Source of the DNA: Channa striata
Lineage: Eukaryota > Chordata > Actinopteri > Anabantiformes > Channidae
Assembly (NCBI GenBank): GCA_033026295.1
Contig: CM065187.1
Span: 1,975,388 to 2,039,387 of the forward strand
Direction: 5' to 3'
Length of the DNA: 64,000 bases
Shown here: piece by piece, positions 35,081 to 47,270 of the stretch
Layout: every line of letters starts with the position of its first letter
Position numbering within the stretch: the first letter of the stretch is position 1
Translations under genes and position numbers: made by a program
Notes under the pieces: generated by a model
Seen by the model: only the letters and a program-made list of their open reading frames with translations
The model's database searches: none
Told to the model about the DNA's origin: nothing

Positions 35081-38000
35081 AATCATTGGCGTGACGTCTT
35101 ATTGTCCTTTTGTGGCAAGTTTGAAAATGTGTAGCACGTTAAAAATGCCAAAGAGTTATGAGTGATGAGTTATGAGTGATGATTTGGTAAACGCACATTC
35201 AGTCCGTTGGTCCTTTTTTGCAAAATGTTTTATGGCCTTAAAATGTTACAGTGGTTTGTTTTCATTCACGCCATCACTGACTTACTGTGAATATGCCAAA
35301 GTATCTGTCAGATGTTCTTGTCAATTCATGTGAGGTGACGTTATCAGCGTAGTTCTTCCCTTTATTTTCATCCGTGTGTTGTGTATGCGCGTCTTTAATT
35401 TCCACGCAGAGGAGTTTGACCCTTTTTATCTGAGCTGTAGTCTTTATCGTCGGCAATAATGACGTCCAGTTCTTCTCCGTGAAAAGTCAAAGTCTGGTTT
35501 AAAAAAATTCAAATAATAAATCCTATCTGTTGGCAAGTTATACGGAGCTCATTTATTTGATGCTCGCCCACATAAATTCATGCAGTGAGCCATCAGACGT
35601 TGGACATTTTTCAGGTTGAATTGAGTTTGAAAAAAGTTCATTTATTTAAAAAAGTTTGTAACTTCTGGTTTAACTTGTCTGAATAAATTAGAAAGTTTCT
35701 AAGATTTGGACAAGTGAAGTGTGAATATGGGGGTTTCTTCCTGCACCTCGTGTGTGGGCCCCCTGCATCTGAGATTTGGATTTAAAGCTGCACTATTTGA
35801 TAACTTTATACTGACAATGATTTTAATAACTTGTATTTACTGTATGATTATTAATAATATGTCATGGACTTTTCCCTTGGACAGTTTACAAAGACGTTTA
35901 GCTAAGGAAATACATCGATAAAGATCATCAGGTGGCCCAGTGTGACCTGGAGAGATAAAGCAGTGTGTCATCAGCACACGCAGCGGCACGAAAATTGATC
36001 CTTGATGAATCTCATAAAGTTGTTGCATAAATTACTCTGTGAGTCACTTTGGATAAAAGCGTCGGCCAAGTGACCAAATGTAAATTATAATTGTTTATTG
36101 TGACACCAGACGGTGTAAAATGCAAAAGCAGGTAAAGCTGCTTCAAACATTCCAGTATTTACAGGAGTCTGATGATCAGCACTCGTTCTGTCTGTTACTA
36201 TGAAAACCAGGCTGAAACATTCATAACTTGTTATTAGCGAACTAATTATTGGCTTAAACATGAAACACTGTCGTATGTGACACTAAACCTATAAACCATC
36301 AGCTTTGGACACGGTCTTCCAATTATGTGCCCTGTAATATATCCATAACTGTGATATTCACCGCACTCCAACTGTCGCTTAGGTTTCTAGAAATCTTGCT
36401 TTGGTATTTACTGAGACTCAGTGAGTCTGAGACTGATGAATTTCAACCTGTCACATCCAGTTTATTCGCTGCAGTTTGAGATTTAAAAGGTAGATGGAGC
36501 CAGACTTGTGCTTTTGTGCCTTCGGTGATACAGCAGCCGTCAATCAGTTTTAGTTGTTTTTAATAATTCACGGTTATCACTGTAAACTCGTGTTCTAAAT
36601 TGCGGAGCTTTTCGTGTCTTCAGCTTCTGATTGTGTTTATCTTGCATTTCTTTCAATCCTCCCCTTTTGTAAAATAAAAGTTGTGGGATTTAATAGCTCA
36701 AAAATCCATTAAGCAGTGGAGTTGATGTTGCAGGGGAATGTAGTCGTCTGCCATATTCGTACAACAGCTGCTAGAGTTTGTGTCTCCTTAGTTTGAAACA
36801 GCATAACGAGTAAAAATGGTCAAAGGATGTTTAACAGACACACAAAAAAAGTGTAATTTCTCACACACACGTACACGTAATTCTTCAAACGCAATGTACA
36901 ATATGTTAACACACCAATATACAGCAGAGTTGTGTAGTAGCTTTATACAGAGTGATTTGTAACGATTAAATATTTGTTCACTTTGAGTTTGTCTGTGTGT
37001 GTTTTCACACCCCAACAACAGCAAATGATTACAATTTCGTTTTTATTGAGAAATTGTACTAAATCTGTAGCTCGGCTTCTCTTTCGAACCGCTGTCTGTG
37101 TGGATGGATGCCGCTGCAGCTAAAGAAGAAAGAAGCCGATTTACTCAGTCTCCTTCAAAATGAGTGTTTGCCATAGATCAGTCTGGGCTGTAGCACAGAC
37201 AGACAGGCCGTGATCGCTACAGTGGCACCGAGTGTAATGTGTTGCTATTAAAATACATATCATAATCTACTCAACCTTAGACTGAAATTCAAACAGTTTC
37301 TCCATTTCTTCATTAGGGTCATATCAGCTGCTTCAACGGAAAAAGCAACAAAGTAAAAGCCATAATCCCGCGTTGCATGCACTTTGACAAATTTTACTTT
37401 TAGAAATCCTGATAAATCCTCGAGTTCTGATCTCCGGTGTGAAACCTCGTCTCAGCGGTTCCGAGGTCTTGGCTGCATCCATTACTTCACGTGCAGACAA
37501 CAACGAAGACCCGCAAACTAAAAATGTGAGTTGCACGACACTCGGGGCTCCTACCGCATCTGTAACTGGTTTCCTGTAACGCACACAGTCGAATGACAAA
37601 GAATTCTTTGCCAACGAGCACTTACATAACGAGGAATGGACACGTTAAACCGGCGAAACAATCCACGGAACTGAGAGCCGACATTCTTGGACTTGTTTTG
37701 TGCAGCTGTTGTCTGTCGGGCTGAAATAGCATCAACCCCCCGTGACACATCGCTCTGCTCAGTCCTTAGATGCATCTTAGCACGTGGACGGCGTCCTCCC
37801 ATCCTTCATCGGTCCTTCCGTACGCGTCACTATATTTAGCCGGCCTGTGACCTGGATGCTGCGATGAACTCGGCTCTGCACATTGTCAAAACGAGGAGCT
37901 AATCCTGTCCAACAGGTGCTGGCCCGACACACACACACTCTGTGTCTCCACACGAGACAAACAAGCGGTCACAAAGTCAACTAGTTGCCGAAACCTGCCG

Positions 38001-38213
38001 GTGGCTTAAGTGATTTGTGCCGCACTCACGCCGACGAGTCAGTGTGGGGTTTGCTGCAGTGTTTCTGCGTCTGTCGGACCGTTGTGACGTCCACTGAGCA
38101 GATGGGAAGGTGGTTAGAACAAAACATCACGGGATCTGTACAGTAGAATAGAACGTGTGTGTCTCTTGCCCGTCCAGGTGTCGGCACTTTGTCTCCACTT
38201 GCCAGTGTTTGCT
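35081..38213. other. Intergenic region and putative 3' UTR of the tachykinin receptor gene
   Basis: This is the convergent gap between scarb1 (+) and the receptor gene (-). A SINE-tail-like phrase (GTCACTTTGGATAAAAGCGT, about 36044-36063) is present. TTTATT at 37042-37047 is a candidate minus-strand AATAAA that would give the receptor mRNA a 3' UTR of about 1.2 kb. A small tandem duplication GAGTTATGAGTGAT lies at about 35153-35181. No gene is supported. Confidence 0.45.
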
Positions 38214-41200
38214 CTACTCTGAGGGACAGTTTGTCTCCAGGCCCGAGCCGCTGGACACGACCTCCACGCGAGCCTGGCTTCGAGACGCACAGGATGGCGG
38301 CTTTGCCGACTTTAGCTCTGCTGCCTCGGGACATACGGTGGTGGACACCACCGTCTCCGTCCGACCGGCTCGGTAAATGCTCACCTGAAAACAGAGGCGA
38401 CAAGAGATGCGTCAAACATTTATGACGACCATGTTTACAACCATCTCAGTCTTCTGATTGTTGTTATTATAAGTGAGATGAAACCTGTTTGGCTCCTGCT
38501 CTAACTTATTGTAGGACGGAGGTTAAACTTCTCCTGACTTTGTCTGTCCCACTGTAAACCTTCAATCCCAGGCGCCTTTGAGATATATATATTTTTTACA
38601 CCACTGACGACCTCTTTTCAATGGACCAATCACAAATTTGCTCGTTTAGAATTCGAACTCTCTTCATGAAAACTATATTGTAAAAGGAATCCCGGCCGTT
38701 TCCCTCACACACTTGTGTTTGCAGGTAGTGGGGTGTCTTGAGCTCCAGCTCCTCCTTCGCCACGGTGGGAGCACAGCAGCAAAGCACCTGCTGGAAACCT
38801 GCTCTGAACCTGCCGAGCCGAAGACAAATACGTCATATCAGGATGGATTAAAGCCAGGCCGGATTACAGACACAGATTAGCGGCCGCACGAGCAAATCTC
38901 CTCTACGAATGATGCACATCAACAGCCAAACAAACACGAAGCCCCTTTCGCAGCCCGACTTCCTACTTGCTGTTGAGGCAGTAGTAGATGATTGGGTTGT
39001 ACATGGTGGAGCTCATGGCCAGCCACATGACGGCCAGGTAGACCTGCTGGATGTAGCGCTGTTCGAACAAGTCCAGGAAGAACTGGTGCAACAGGAAGTA
39101 GATGTGGTAAGGCAGCCAGCAGACAGCGAACGTGCACACGACCACAATCATCATCTTCACCACCTGCCGCGGGCAGACACACGATAAACGTACAGCGGGT
39201 TTAAGATAATCGTTTCAGTGTTTCGGATGCGGCGGATTAAAAAGCCATTAAACTGAACGAAAGGGGAAGGGCGGTGTGTTGTGCCACCTTGCGTTTGGCG
39301 ATCAGCTGCTCCTTGTAGTGTTCAGACGAGTCTCCAGGAATCTCGCTTGCCCAGAGGGTGATGCCCACAGTCGTGTATGCACATCCCATAATGCAAAGGG
39401 GCACGAAGTAGATCAGCAGGGTCACACAGACGTAGTATCTACAGCAAAAAGACATTAAGATTTAAAGCAGTCGGTTGTCTTGCTGTCATCCAGGAGGCAG
39501 TTATGTAAGATTAGAGATTTTACGTTACTCTGTGTCTGTCAGATAGTTTCACGTTTTGGAGCTTTTATCATTAATTGTAAATCCACAGCAGGGACGAGCC
39601 GGAGCTCTGGGGAAGCAGGAAGAGGAAGGATGTGAGGAGCAGAGTGGACTCATCAACAGGATTAACATAAAATGTGGTCCACATATTCATGGTCCGCTCA
39701 AGATGTTTCGGAAAAAATGGTGCCATTTAGTGAACATTTGTTCAATAATTGGGTTTATAAGCAAAATTATGAAAAATGAATGAGGTTCTTGTCAGTTTCA
39801 GCTGTGCTTGAGGTTTAGTGTTAGTTACCAAATGTGAACTCACTAAGATTTGACGTGGTAGACGGTGAGCACTGACACACACCAACATACTCTGCAGAAA
39901 GCCCAGCACAAAGAAATCAGATTCACTCCATTTGCGAGTTAGGAAGGTTTGTGACGAGATAAATGATGATCACACCCTCCAGTTAAAGTCGCCCTGTTTA
40001 TTCCTGCTTTCGAATAATCCTGCGAAGGAATGATTTTTGCACTTGTTCAGCATGTGTCACGTCCACAATGTGATAATACAGGATCTATAAAGGAATGGAG
40101 TTATAAGCTGGTAGGTTCTGACCTGTGGGCAGCACGTGTTGGAGGTTTGTGTGCGTGGACGAACGTGTTTGCACGTTCTCCCTGTGCTGCCTCGATCGGT
40201 AGCTCTGAATTGCCCCGGATGTGGGCGAGAGTGTGAATGTGCCTGAGACCGACCGGCGACCTGTCGCTCTCTTGGAAATAAAATGTGGAGCTGGTTGTGA
40301 CAAACACACTTGACTCTCCTTTTTTTGGTTTGAGTCTGCATCGTTACTGCTGAGCCGCTCTCATCAACCTCCCTTCACTCACAGCAGGCGGCTGTGAGCA
40401 TTCAGCGAACGAGCTCTGATGGACCCACAGGTTCCATCGAACCAGACGCCAAACGACAGACAGACACAGTTAGAGCCAAATGGTCCAGAGTCGGTGGAAC
40501 CGAGAGTGAACACGAAGAGACACAAAACACGTCTTTCTTTGTGCTCACAGTCTATCACGTTCTTATTGTTGCGTCTCTTTTTTGGTTCTTGGCGTCTCGT
40601 TTCGGTCACTTAGTGTCTAATTTTGCTCTGTATGGAAATTGTTCGTTGCCTTGTTGTCATTTCCCTGCGGTCCCTCTGGGAACCGATGCATGTGGTGTGT
40701 CGCATTTGTAGGTTTTTCGTTTGCATTTGCTGCCCTCGTGTTGCCAAAGAAGAGAGGGAGAGTTGTGCTTCCTTTTATGAAAACCATGAAAGAAATATTC
40801 AAAGAAACGAAAGTAATGTTACAGGTTTACTTCGTGTTGTGCTTCGCTTACATCTTCTTGAAGTCCACAGTGGCGTATTCAGGCCAGTCTATGTAGCAGA
40901 CTGTGCGTCCGGGCAGCAGAGCAGTAGCAGAGTAGTAGTACTGAGGGAAGGCAAGGAGCAGAGCCAGCATCCAGATCACAGCGATGGCCACGCGGGTCAC
41001 CGTGGAGGACAGCCGCGGCTTCAGGGGGTGGATGATCGCCATGTATCTGTTTGAAGAGTCAGTGCTAGAGTTACGTCAGTTCTGATTGAAACGCAGGCAT
41101 TGCTTGAATCCGTTGAAGGTGTTGGGTTTTGGGATTAAATGACGGATATCTAATGAAAGTTTAACACTTCAACTCTAATTTCTTGGAAGAATTTCCTTCA

Positions 41201-42816
41201 AATTCCGGACTTTTCATCTGACATCAGTCTTTGAGTCTTAAATCTACACGTCTTCAGTGTAGAGCGAGCGCAAATTAAATTGGCATTGCCGTTCCAATAC
41301 TTTTGGAACAGAATGTCGCCTCTGGCAACAAGTGGAAGCAAAGTGTTCCGCTGCTAAAAGCAGCGGAACACTTTGGGTGGCCACTTTGGGTGGCGAGGAT
41401 GGACGGAGGCCCACTCGTCTTTGACTTGGCGTCTTTGTTTAAGGACTTTAACAGCCTTTCTCGTCATTATAATTCATGTTTGTGTTAATTTGCAGCCACT
41501 TTTTTATACCATTTGATGAGATTTTAGAACCTTCTTCAGAATGACTGATATGTGCCTGAAATGTCCTGCGTCCTGAGCGTGACAATAGACTAAACTAAGA
41601 AAGGGCCTCGATGCGTCTCACAGAGCTGCACCTATGGCTGGAGTCTTGTTTCTTATTGTTCATGACATTTCATAAGTCCATGCAATAGCGAACTGCAAAG
41701 AAACTTTTATATTAAATAAGGCTCCCTCTATATTGCTGGTAGAGATCTGTAGTTTGGTGCCAACGCAGCCTCGAGGTTTGTGAGTCAAAGATTACTGGGC
41801 CGTGTGGGACTTAGGAGGCTGATGTTATATACACATTAACCGTAGGACATGTTGTCCCGTGACACAGTCCACGCGAAGCACACACACCTGTCGGAAGCTA
41901 TGGCTGCCATCGAGTAAATGCTGGCAAACACGGCAGCAATGGGGAAGAAGTTGTGGAAGCGGCAGTAAGCCAGACCGAAGTACCACTCATTGTGAACGGC
42001 GTACACAAAGTTGATGACGGCGTTGAACGCTGACATGGCGGCCTCTGCGAAGGCAAGGTTCACCTGCAGCAGGGTGAGAGAGTCACAGAATCTTACCACA
42101 GTGCTCAGCAGGCGGAACAATCGGTGCTGGGTGTGTTTGCTCGATTCGGGAGCCATTGTGTGATATCTAGGAAGGAAGGAAACCGCACATCCCCATGTTG
42201 GTGAGGGTCAGTCGGGAAATTTCCTGCAGGATCTGGGTGTGCAGGTTTCTCTGGTGTGGGCCTTTAGCAATTAAATTCATACCCCGTGTGTCCTGAATAT
42301 ACCAACAGCCAAAAGAAAGGTTAGTGCATAAACCTGAAGGAAGTGGCTTTTTTTTTTTTTTGGTTACATATCCAGTTTTCTGTATTTGTATGTAGTGTTT
42401 GCATTAAAGGAGTAAATACAATTGGAATGATTACAATTTAGAGAATTTATTGATAATACAGCTGACATTTTCCTTGTTTAAAATAAGTTTAAAGGAATTA
42501 GGTCTAGTCTTTCCCCAAACTTTTGTGAACTCTATTTATACCATCTTATTTTTAACTGCCTTGAACCTGACATGTAAAACCAACCCGGCACTTACCAGGA
42601 AGTAGTTGGTGACGGTCCTCATGCGTTTATGGGCCAGAATAATCCAGATGACCACGACGTTCCCGTCACGGACACGGCGACCATGGCGCAGTAAGCCGCA
42701 GCCCACAGCGTGATCTGCCACAGCGGCTGGACGAACTGGTTGGAGCCGCTGCAGTTCGCGGAGGCTCCGGCCTCGTTCGTGGCGTTACAGTCTGTGCCGT
42801 TAAACTCACGCTCCAT
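38214..42816 (-). CDS. tacr1: Tachykinin (substance P / NK1-type) receptor, class A GPCR, with a frameshift in exon 1
   Basis: Gq-coupled neuropeptide receptor of the plasma membrane. Minus-strand exons: 42816-42596, 42063-41888, 41046-40852, 39438-39288, 39163-38967, 38809-38713, 38384-38214; about 402 aa if the frame is repaired by one nucleotide. Visible: N-glycosylation sequons NGT, NAT and NCS, then QFVQPLWQITLWAAAY (TM1), WIILAHKRMRTVTNYFL, VNLAFAEAAMSAFNAVINF, HNFFPIAAVFASIYSMAAIA, the DRY motif split by an intron, IIHPLKPRLS, CYIDWPEY with the loop-2 Cys, VGITLWASEIPGDSS, KRKVVKMMIVVVCTF, CWLPYHIYF and the NPIIY motif of TM7. The tail has a CCC palmitoylation cluster, LELKTPHYLQTQ and VSIYRAGRTETVVSTTV, colinear with the NK1R tail. 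Exons of 195, 151 and 197 nt fit the mammalian pattern. Odd: a missing base at about 42662-42664 and two extra introns. NK1 is favoured over NK2/NK3; a paralogue suffix (a/b) cannot be set. Confidence 0.9.
40110..40265 (+). repeat. Degraded copy of the 18966 SINE-like repeat
   Basis: Phrases TTTGCACGTTCTCCCTGTGC, GAATTGCCCCGGATGTG, AGAGTGTGAATGTGCCTGAG and CGGCGACCTGTC appear in the same order as in the 18966 repeat but with many differences. It lies in an intron of the tachykinin receptor gene (39439-40851). Confidence 0.5.
41340..41374. repeat. Perfect 16-bp inverted repeat, 3-nt loop (tachykinin receptor intron)
   Basis: AAAGTGTTCCGCTGCT (41340-41355), AAA, then its exact reverse complement (41359-41374). 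It is followed directly by a 13-nt tandem duplication, CACTTTGGGTGGC (41369-41394). Confidence 0.92.
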
Positions 42817-43039
42817 CTCCTGGCGACCAGACTCTGACTGAGCCGGACGTTGAAGATGGATCAGGCTCCTGTGACGGGAAAGGAGCCGGTCCTGTGTGGG
42901 AGTGAAGCAGCAGCTCGATGGAGAAACTCTCTTTACGCACCAGGACGCCGTGCGCGCTCTGCAGGGAAGAACCGCACCAAGACGCACGGGGGCTGCTCAC
43001 CACTGACGCCCCCTCCGTGCAGCGTGCACTCCCCCCTCA

Positions 43040-43069
43040 GACACACACACACACACACTCACACACACC
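43040..43069 (+). repeat. (AC)n microsatellite upstream of the tachykinin receptor gene
   Basis: About 14 AC units with one TC interruption, 220 nt upstream of the start codon at 42816. Confidence 0.9.
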
Positions 43070-43099
43070 CCTTGCCCCCTTCCTTGTAAACACATCAAA

Positions 43100-46000
43100 C
43101 GATCACTGTTCCCACATCAGCAGCACTGGAGATCTGCAGGACCTGGAAATGCCACTTATGTGCCCCACAGATAAGCCCCCCCTTCTCTCAGCAGGATTAG
43201 CCCGCAATCACCGTGATGATATTGGCTGGTAAGATGCAATTTAATGTCTCAGAGCAGGTACCAGTATATGAACAACCGCCAAAGCGTTAATATCCTCTGT
43301 AATCACCATGATGCAAATCTCCTCTCTGCTGGATGAAGATCAACTGACAGTGGAGGCCGTTTGAATCCAGTGAACATCAAGAAGCCCGATAGAAAGGCGT
43401 CATGCCACCTGACGATGGCTCCACGGGGATGACAAATGGACATGGTCAGCAGCAACACTCAGGGAGGCTGTGACATTTACACAATGCTCACTTGGTACTA
43501 AAGAGCCCAAAGTGTGCCAGGAAAATGTCGCCCCCACCACCGGCCTGAACCTTTGGGAGCAATGATTTCCCCAGTCTCCTACTGTCCACTTCTGGTGAGT
43601 GCTCGTGAATTGTGGCCTCAGTTTCCTGTTCAACCGCGGTGGTCTTCTGCTGCTTCCTGGTTTGACCTGGTTTGCATTCAGAGATGCTCTTTTGCACGAC
43701 TCACTTGTACCAAGCGGTTAGTTTGAGTTACTGTCGCCTTCCAATCAGCCCAAACCAGTCTGGCCATTCTCCTCGGAACCGGCCATCAACGAGGCATATT
43801 CACCCAGAGAACTGCAGCTCACTGGCTCTTTTCTCTTTTTCACACCATCTTCATCAAACCCCAGAGATGGTTGCGTGTTGTGAGTCCATTGTGATGCTCG
43901 CTTTGAACTCCAGTAGATTTTTGACCGTCTGTACGCCTAAATGAATTGAGTTGCTGCCGTGTGATTGGCTGACTAAATATTTGCAATAATGTGCAGTTAT
44001 AAAGTTTTACCTGCCATGAATTCTACATTTACAATGTTCGAAAGATGATAATTCTACTCTGTTTATTGTTGGGGTGAAAGTGGGTGGTGGAGTCGAAGGG
44101 GAGAGTGTCATAAGAAGAGGTGGCTCTAATGTCTTTGCCACCATTTAAAATACACCTGTGATACCTATTTATTCTCTCACATATTTGTTGTTTAATAAAT
44201 CATATGATAACACTGACACAAGTGAAGATATTCATGTGCACAAAAAACTGAAAATGTACAAAACAACTCAAAAATGACCTGAAACTATCCCCAAAAAAGA
44301 GACATGACATAACAAATTAGTCATATAGTATTTTATTTATTATTAATAATAAAAGAAAAAGTAAATGGCATAGGACACAAAACCACATAAACCTGACTTT
44401 TTTTAGAATCTCTGTCAGATATTTCTGTAATAAATCCCAACAAATACATAAAATAATGTGCATACACTTGCCACCACAGTCGTTATTTCAGAGCTAATCG
44501 GCGTGTGTTGTCATTTTTATTGATTTCATGCTTCAACATCTTATCAAAGCTTGACAAACTGCCTTCATTGAAATTCTGAAGGTCGGCCGACACGCACCTC
44601 GGGGTCACGGGGTCATCAGATCGGAGCTTTTAGGATCCGCGGGATCCAGCCTCATTCGTCACCTGCTCCCAGCGCAGCTGCTGCACCTCCGTGCCGGAAG
44701 CGGAGGATGGGGAGAGGATGTGACAGGAGCAGGGGGCGCGGGATTCACCCGGGTACAGAACCGGAAGGACATTCTTCATTCATGTCCTTATGTACCCAAA
44801 CACCTGGGTTCACCACACTTCGTATGGGAGTCCAATTAAAAAGTGAAAATTTGCTGACAGGAACTCGCTGACACAAAGAAGGAAAGTGACAAAGAATTAC
44901 TGGAGGTGGGACGGAAAGGAGGACGAGGATGGAGGCAAAATGGGCCTCGAGCGTTCATGTTTGTGTCACTTATGATGAACAATAATTCATCTCCGACCGT
45001 CCACAGAGGTTCTCTCTCTCTTTACATTTCATAGATAAACAGTTGTGAAGTTACTGTCCACATGCTGGTCATGTACTACAGAGCAGCAGAAGAACAGTCA
45101 GGCCCTCGCTGATTTCTTCCTCTTCAAGTGTGAGGAATCAAACCTTTGTAGGACGCTGTCTTTGAAAAATGCGCCTATATGAGTGGACACGAGCCCCGGA
45201 CTCTGCACCTCTATGTGTATCTCATGCTAAACAGTCTCAGATCTTCAAAATAAGTTCACGTAAATCAAAGTCAACCTGAGGGAAAACAAAATACAAGTTT
45301 GAAATGATACTTAAATGTATCACCATCCAGGCCTGTAGGAAATATCATTTCAAGCTTCTATTTCCTGTTCGCCTTTGAAGATCTGAGTTCACAAACACAA
45401 ACACAAAGAATTTTAGAATTAGACTGGAATAATTATCCCGCTGTGATAAAATCATCTTCAAATCCTGTTAGAACATGTAGCATCTTTTTCCGCAGCACTT
45501 TAAAAAATGATTTCTGTGCTGTGGTGCTAGTGCATGTGCAGCAGCTCGAAGACAAAAAACCCTCCTCCTTCTTTGCCCCGAGGTCTCGATCCACAACAAA
45601 AGCATAAAGTGCATATCGCATCAGATATGAAAAACTGGTCACCGTCATATTCAATTATCCTGCAGAAGACTCTTCAAACAAAGCACAAGGCATTATCTCT
45701 CTGATATGCAAATAAGTGGATTCATTACACAGTGCAGCCAAAATTAACAAAGAGATTCTGATGAACAGATGCAGTGGATGGAGCAAAATCCAGCCAGGAA
45801 CGGAGAATGACGCTGACACACGGAGGAATGCATTCAAATGACTGAACACACACTGGAATCAGAAATCAAATGAAGGAAGGCGACGGTTATTCACGTGCTG
45901 AGAGAAAATCAATCATACAAAGACGTTTGCTGCAGTGGTGGAATAGGTACATTGATTATGTGCCAATGAAACCGTGTCAAAAGACTAAAATGTGAGTTCT

Positions 46001-46800
46001 ACTGAAGTAGAAGTACAGACACGTTTGTTCAGTGGTGAAATGATATTGACTAAAATTTTGATAATTTTATTTTACTTCTGTTGTTGATGGAGGTGAAGTT
46101 AGTGTTATGAATATAGAGCACAGTTTTCTGCTCCATGTAGTCATGTCATATGTTGTCATGGGTTGGATAATTCTCCAGTTATTGTTTTTGATTTTAAATA
46201 ATAAGCCAGTTAGTTGTTGGAACAAGTTAGTGGAGAGACCTACACTCAAATGCCTCATCATTACTTAGGATGTTTGTGTTTGTGCATTTACTCTCCTATG
46301 ATTCTTTATGGTTATGTTATGGTCAGACAGAATGTGTCATCTGGTCAGGTGAGACATAAACAGCTACAAGATGCCGAATGACTGTGAGGCCTGTGACGTT
46401 CTGTATTCTGACGTATGGGTGAGGACGCTGCATTCAGCCACCAGCGCCTGTGTTGCATAAGGAAATATTCATTTGGGGGGTTTAGCAACATAAATACTCA
46501 GAGACTCGTCACATAAAACAGGGTGTCACATGTGCACATTTATAGTGTGTTACAGTCTGTAGAAATAAATGCTTGTTAAACGTTTAGTCACTAATCTGGA
46601 TTAATGATTAAAAATGGATGGACTTTTTAATCCTATAAATTCCATTTAGATTGACAACAAACCTTCACATCACTATAGCTGTGAAGTAAATATTTCCTGT
46701 GGAAATGCAGTGGAGTCATAAACAATAATAAATGAATGAAATATATAAAATAAAAGAATACACAAAATAATATAAATATATAACAGTCTGCACCAGTCTG
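43100..46800. other. Gene-free stretch with a CpG-rich patch at 44580-44770
   Basis: Mostly AT-rich with no recognisable exon. The patch at 44580-44770 is clearly richer in CpG (GGTCGGCCGACACGCACC, GGATCCGCGGGATCC, GCCGGAAGCGG). It may be a promoter or non-coding first exon of the receptor gene or of slc4a5. On the minus strand it has an open frame (TEVQQLRWEQVTNEAG) and a GTGACG donor-like site, but no family is recognised. Confidence 0.4.
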
Positions 46801-46839
46801 AGTCAGTACTACATTACTGACTGAATCCAGGTGAAGCTG

Positions 46840-47270
46840 CAGTTTTGCCCGGAGACCAAAGGAGGCGCCGTGGTGCCGCAGAGAAGCTTCGTGCTCAAAG
46901 CGCGACAAAGTGGAGAAGAAAACACGTACGTACGGGCGAAAACCGGCGCAATGAACGGAAACGAATTCGTTTTTTAGAGAAGAACATGTATCTGACGCAT
47001 CCGGACACCGTGTTCCGTCCTGTGTTCTGGGACATGCTGCTGTTGGTCCAAAGTGTGACACGTTTTCATCACTTTTCTGCCGTTGGTGAGTTTTTGTTTC
47101 CGGTGCTAACGCTAGCTTAAAACCAAACCCGTTGGCGCTAACTCTGCGGGGTGTGATGACGCAATGAAGAGAAGTTCGCAAGTTCGCGGTTACCGGCGGA
47201 CATCCGGGTCAGGTCCGAGCACGGGCTCCAAACCCTCAGTTACGCACAAGGGCGCATTTAAATCAGCGCA
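46840..47270 (+). promoter_or_regulatory. CpG-rich region, candidate slc4a5 promoter and non-coding first exon
   Basis: CpG-rich sequence in AT-rich surroundings (GGAGGCGCCGTGGTGCCGC, ACGTACGTACGGGCG, TACCGGCGGACATCCGGG). A consensus donor, GTTG|GTGAGT, occurs at 47085/47086. The coding start exon of slc4a5 begins behind a clear acceptor (52635), so at least one upstream non-coding exon must exist; this is the best candidate seen. Entirely inferential. Confidence 0.35.

Noticed and set aside
38909..39187. Plus-strand ORF overlapping a receptor exon
   Set aside because: It is the antisense shadow of the conserved TM6-TM7 exon of the tachykinin receptor gene.
1087..42816. Functional pairing of the GRK gene with the tachykinin receptor gene because receptors are GRK substrates
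   Set aside because: They lie 28 kb apart with scarb1 between them; vertebrate gene neighbourhoods rarely reflect pathway, so this is probably coincidence.
42596..42987. Longer N-terminus of the tachykinin receptor from an upstream Met
   Set aside because: The upstream in-frame residues (Cys/Ser/Arg rich) do not resemble a receptor N-terminus; the Met at 42816 starts directly before the glycosylated N-tail as in NK1 receptors.
44600..44720. Minus-strand exon-like segment (TEVQQLRWEQVTNEAG) with donor-like site
   Set aside because: No recognisable family and no partner exon in phase; kept only as a CpG-rich patch.
46633..47181. 182-codon minus-strand ORF, the second longest in the window
   Set aside because: It runs antisense through a CpG-rich patch into AT-rich low-complexity DNA, shows no domain or conserved motif, and ends in a Phe/Tyr/Ile-rich stretch typical of AT-rich translation. 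Not called a gene.
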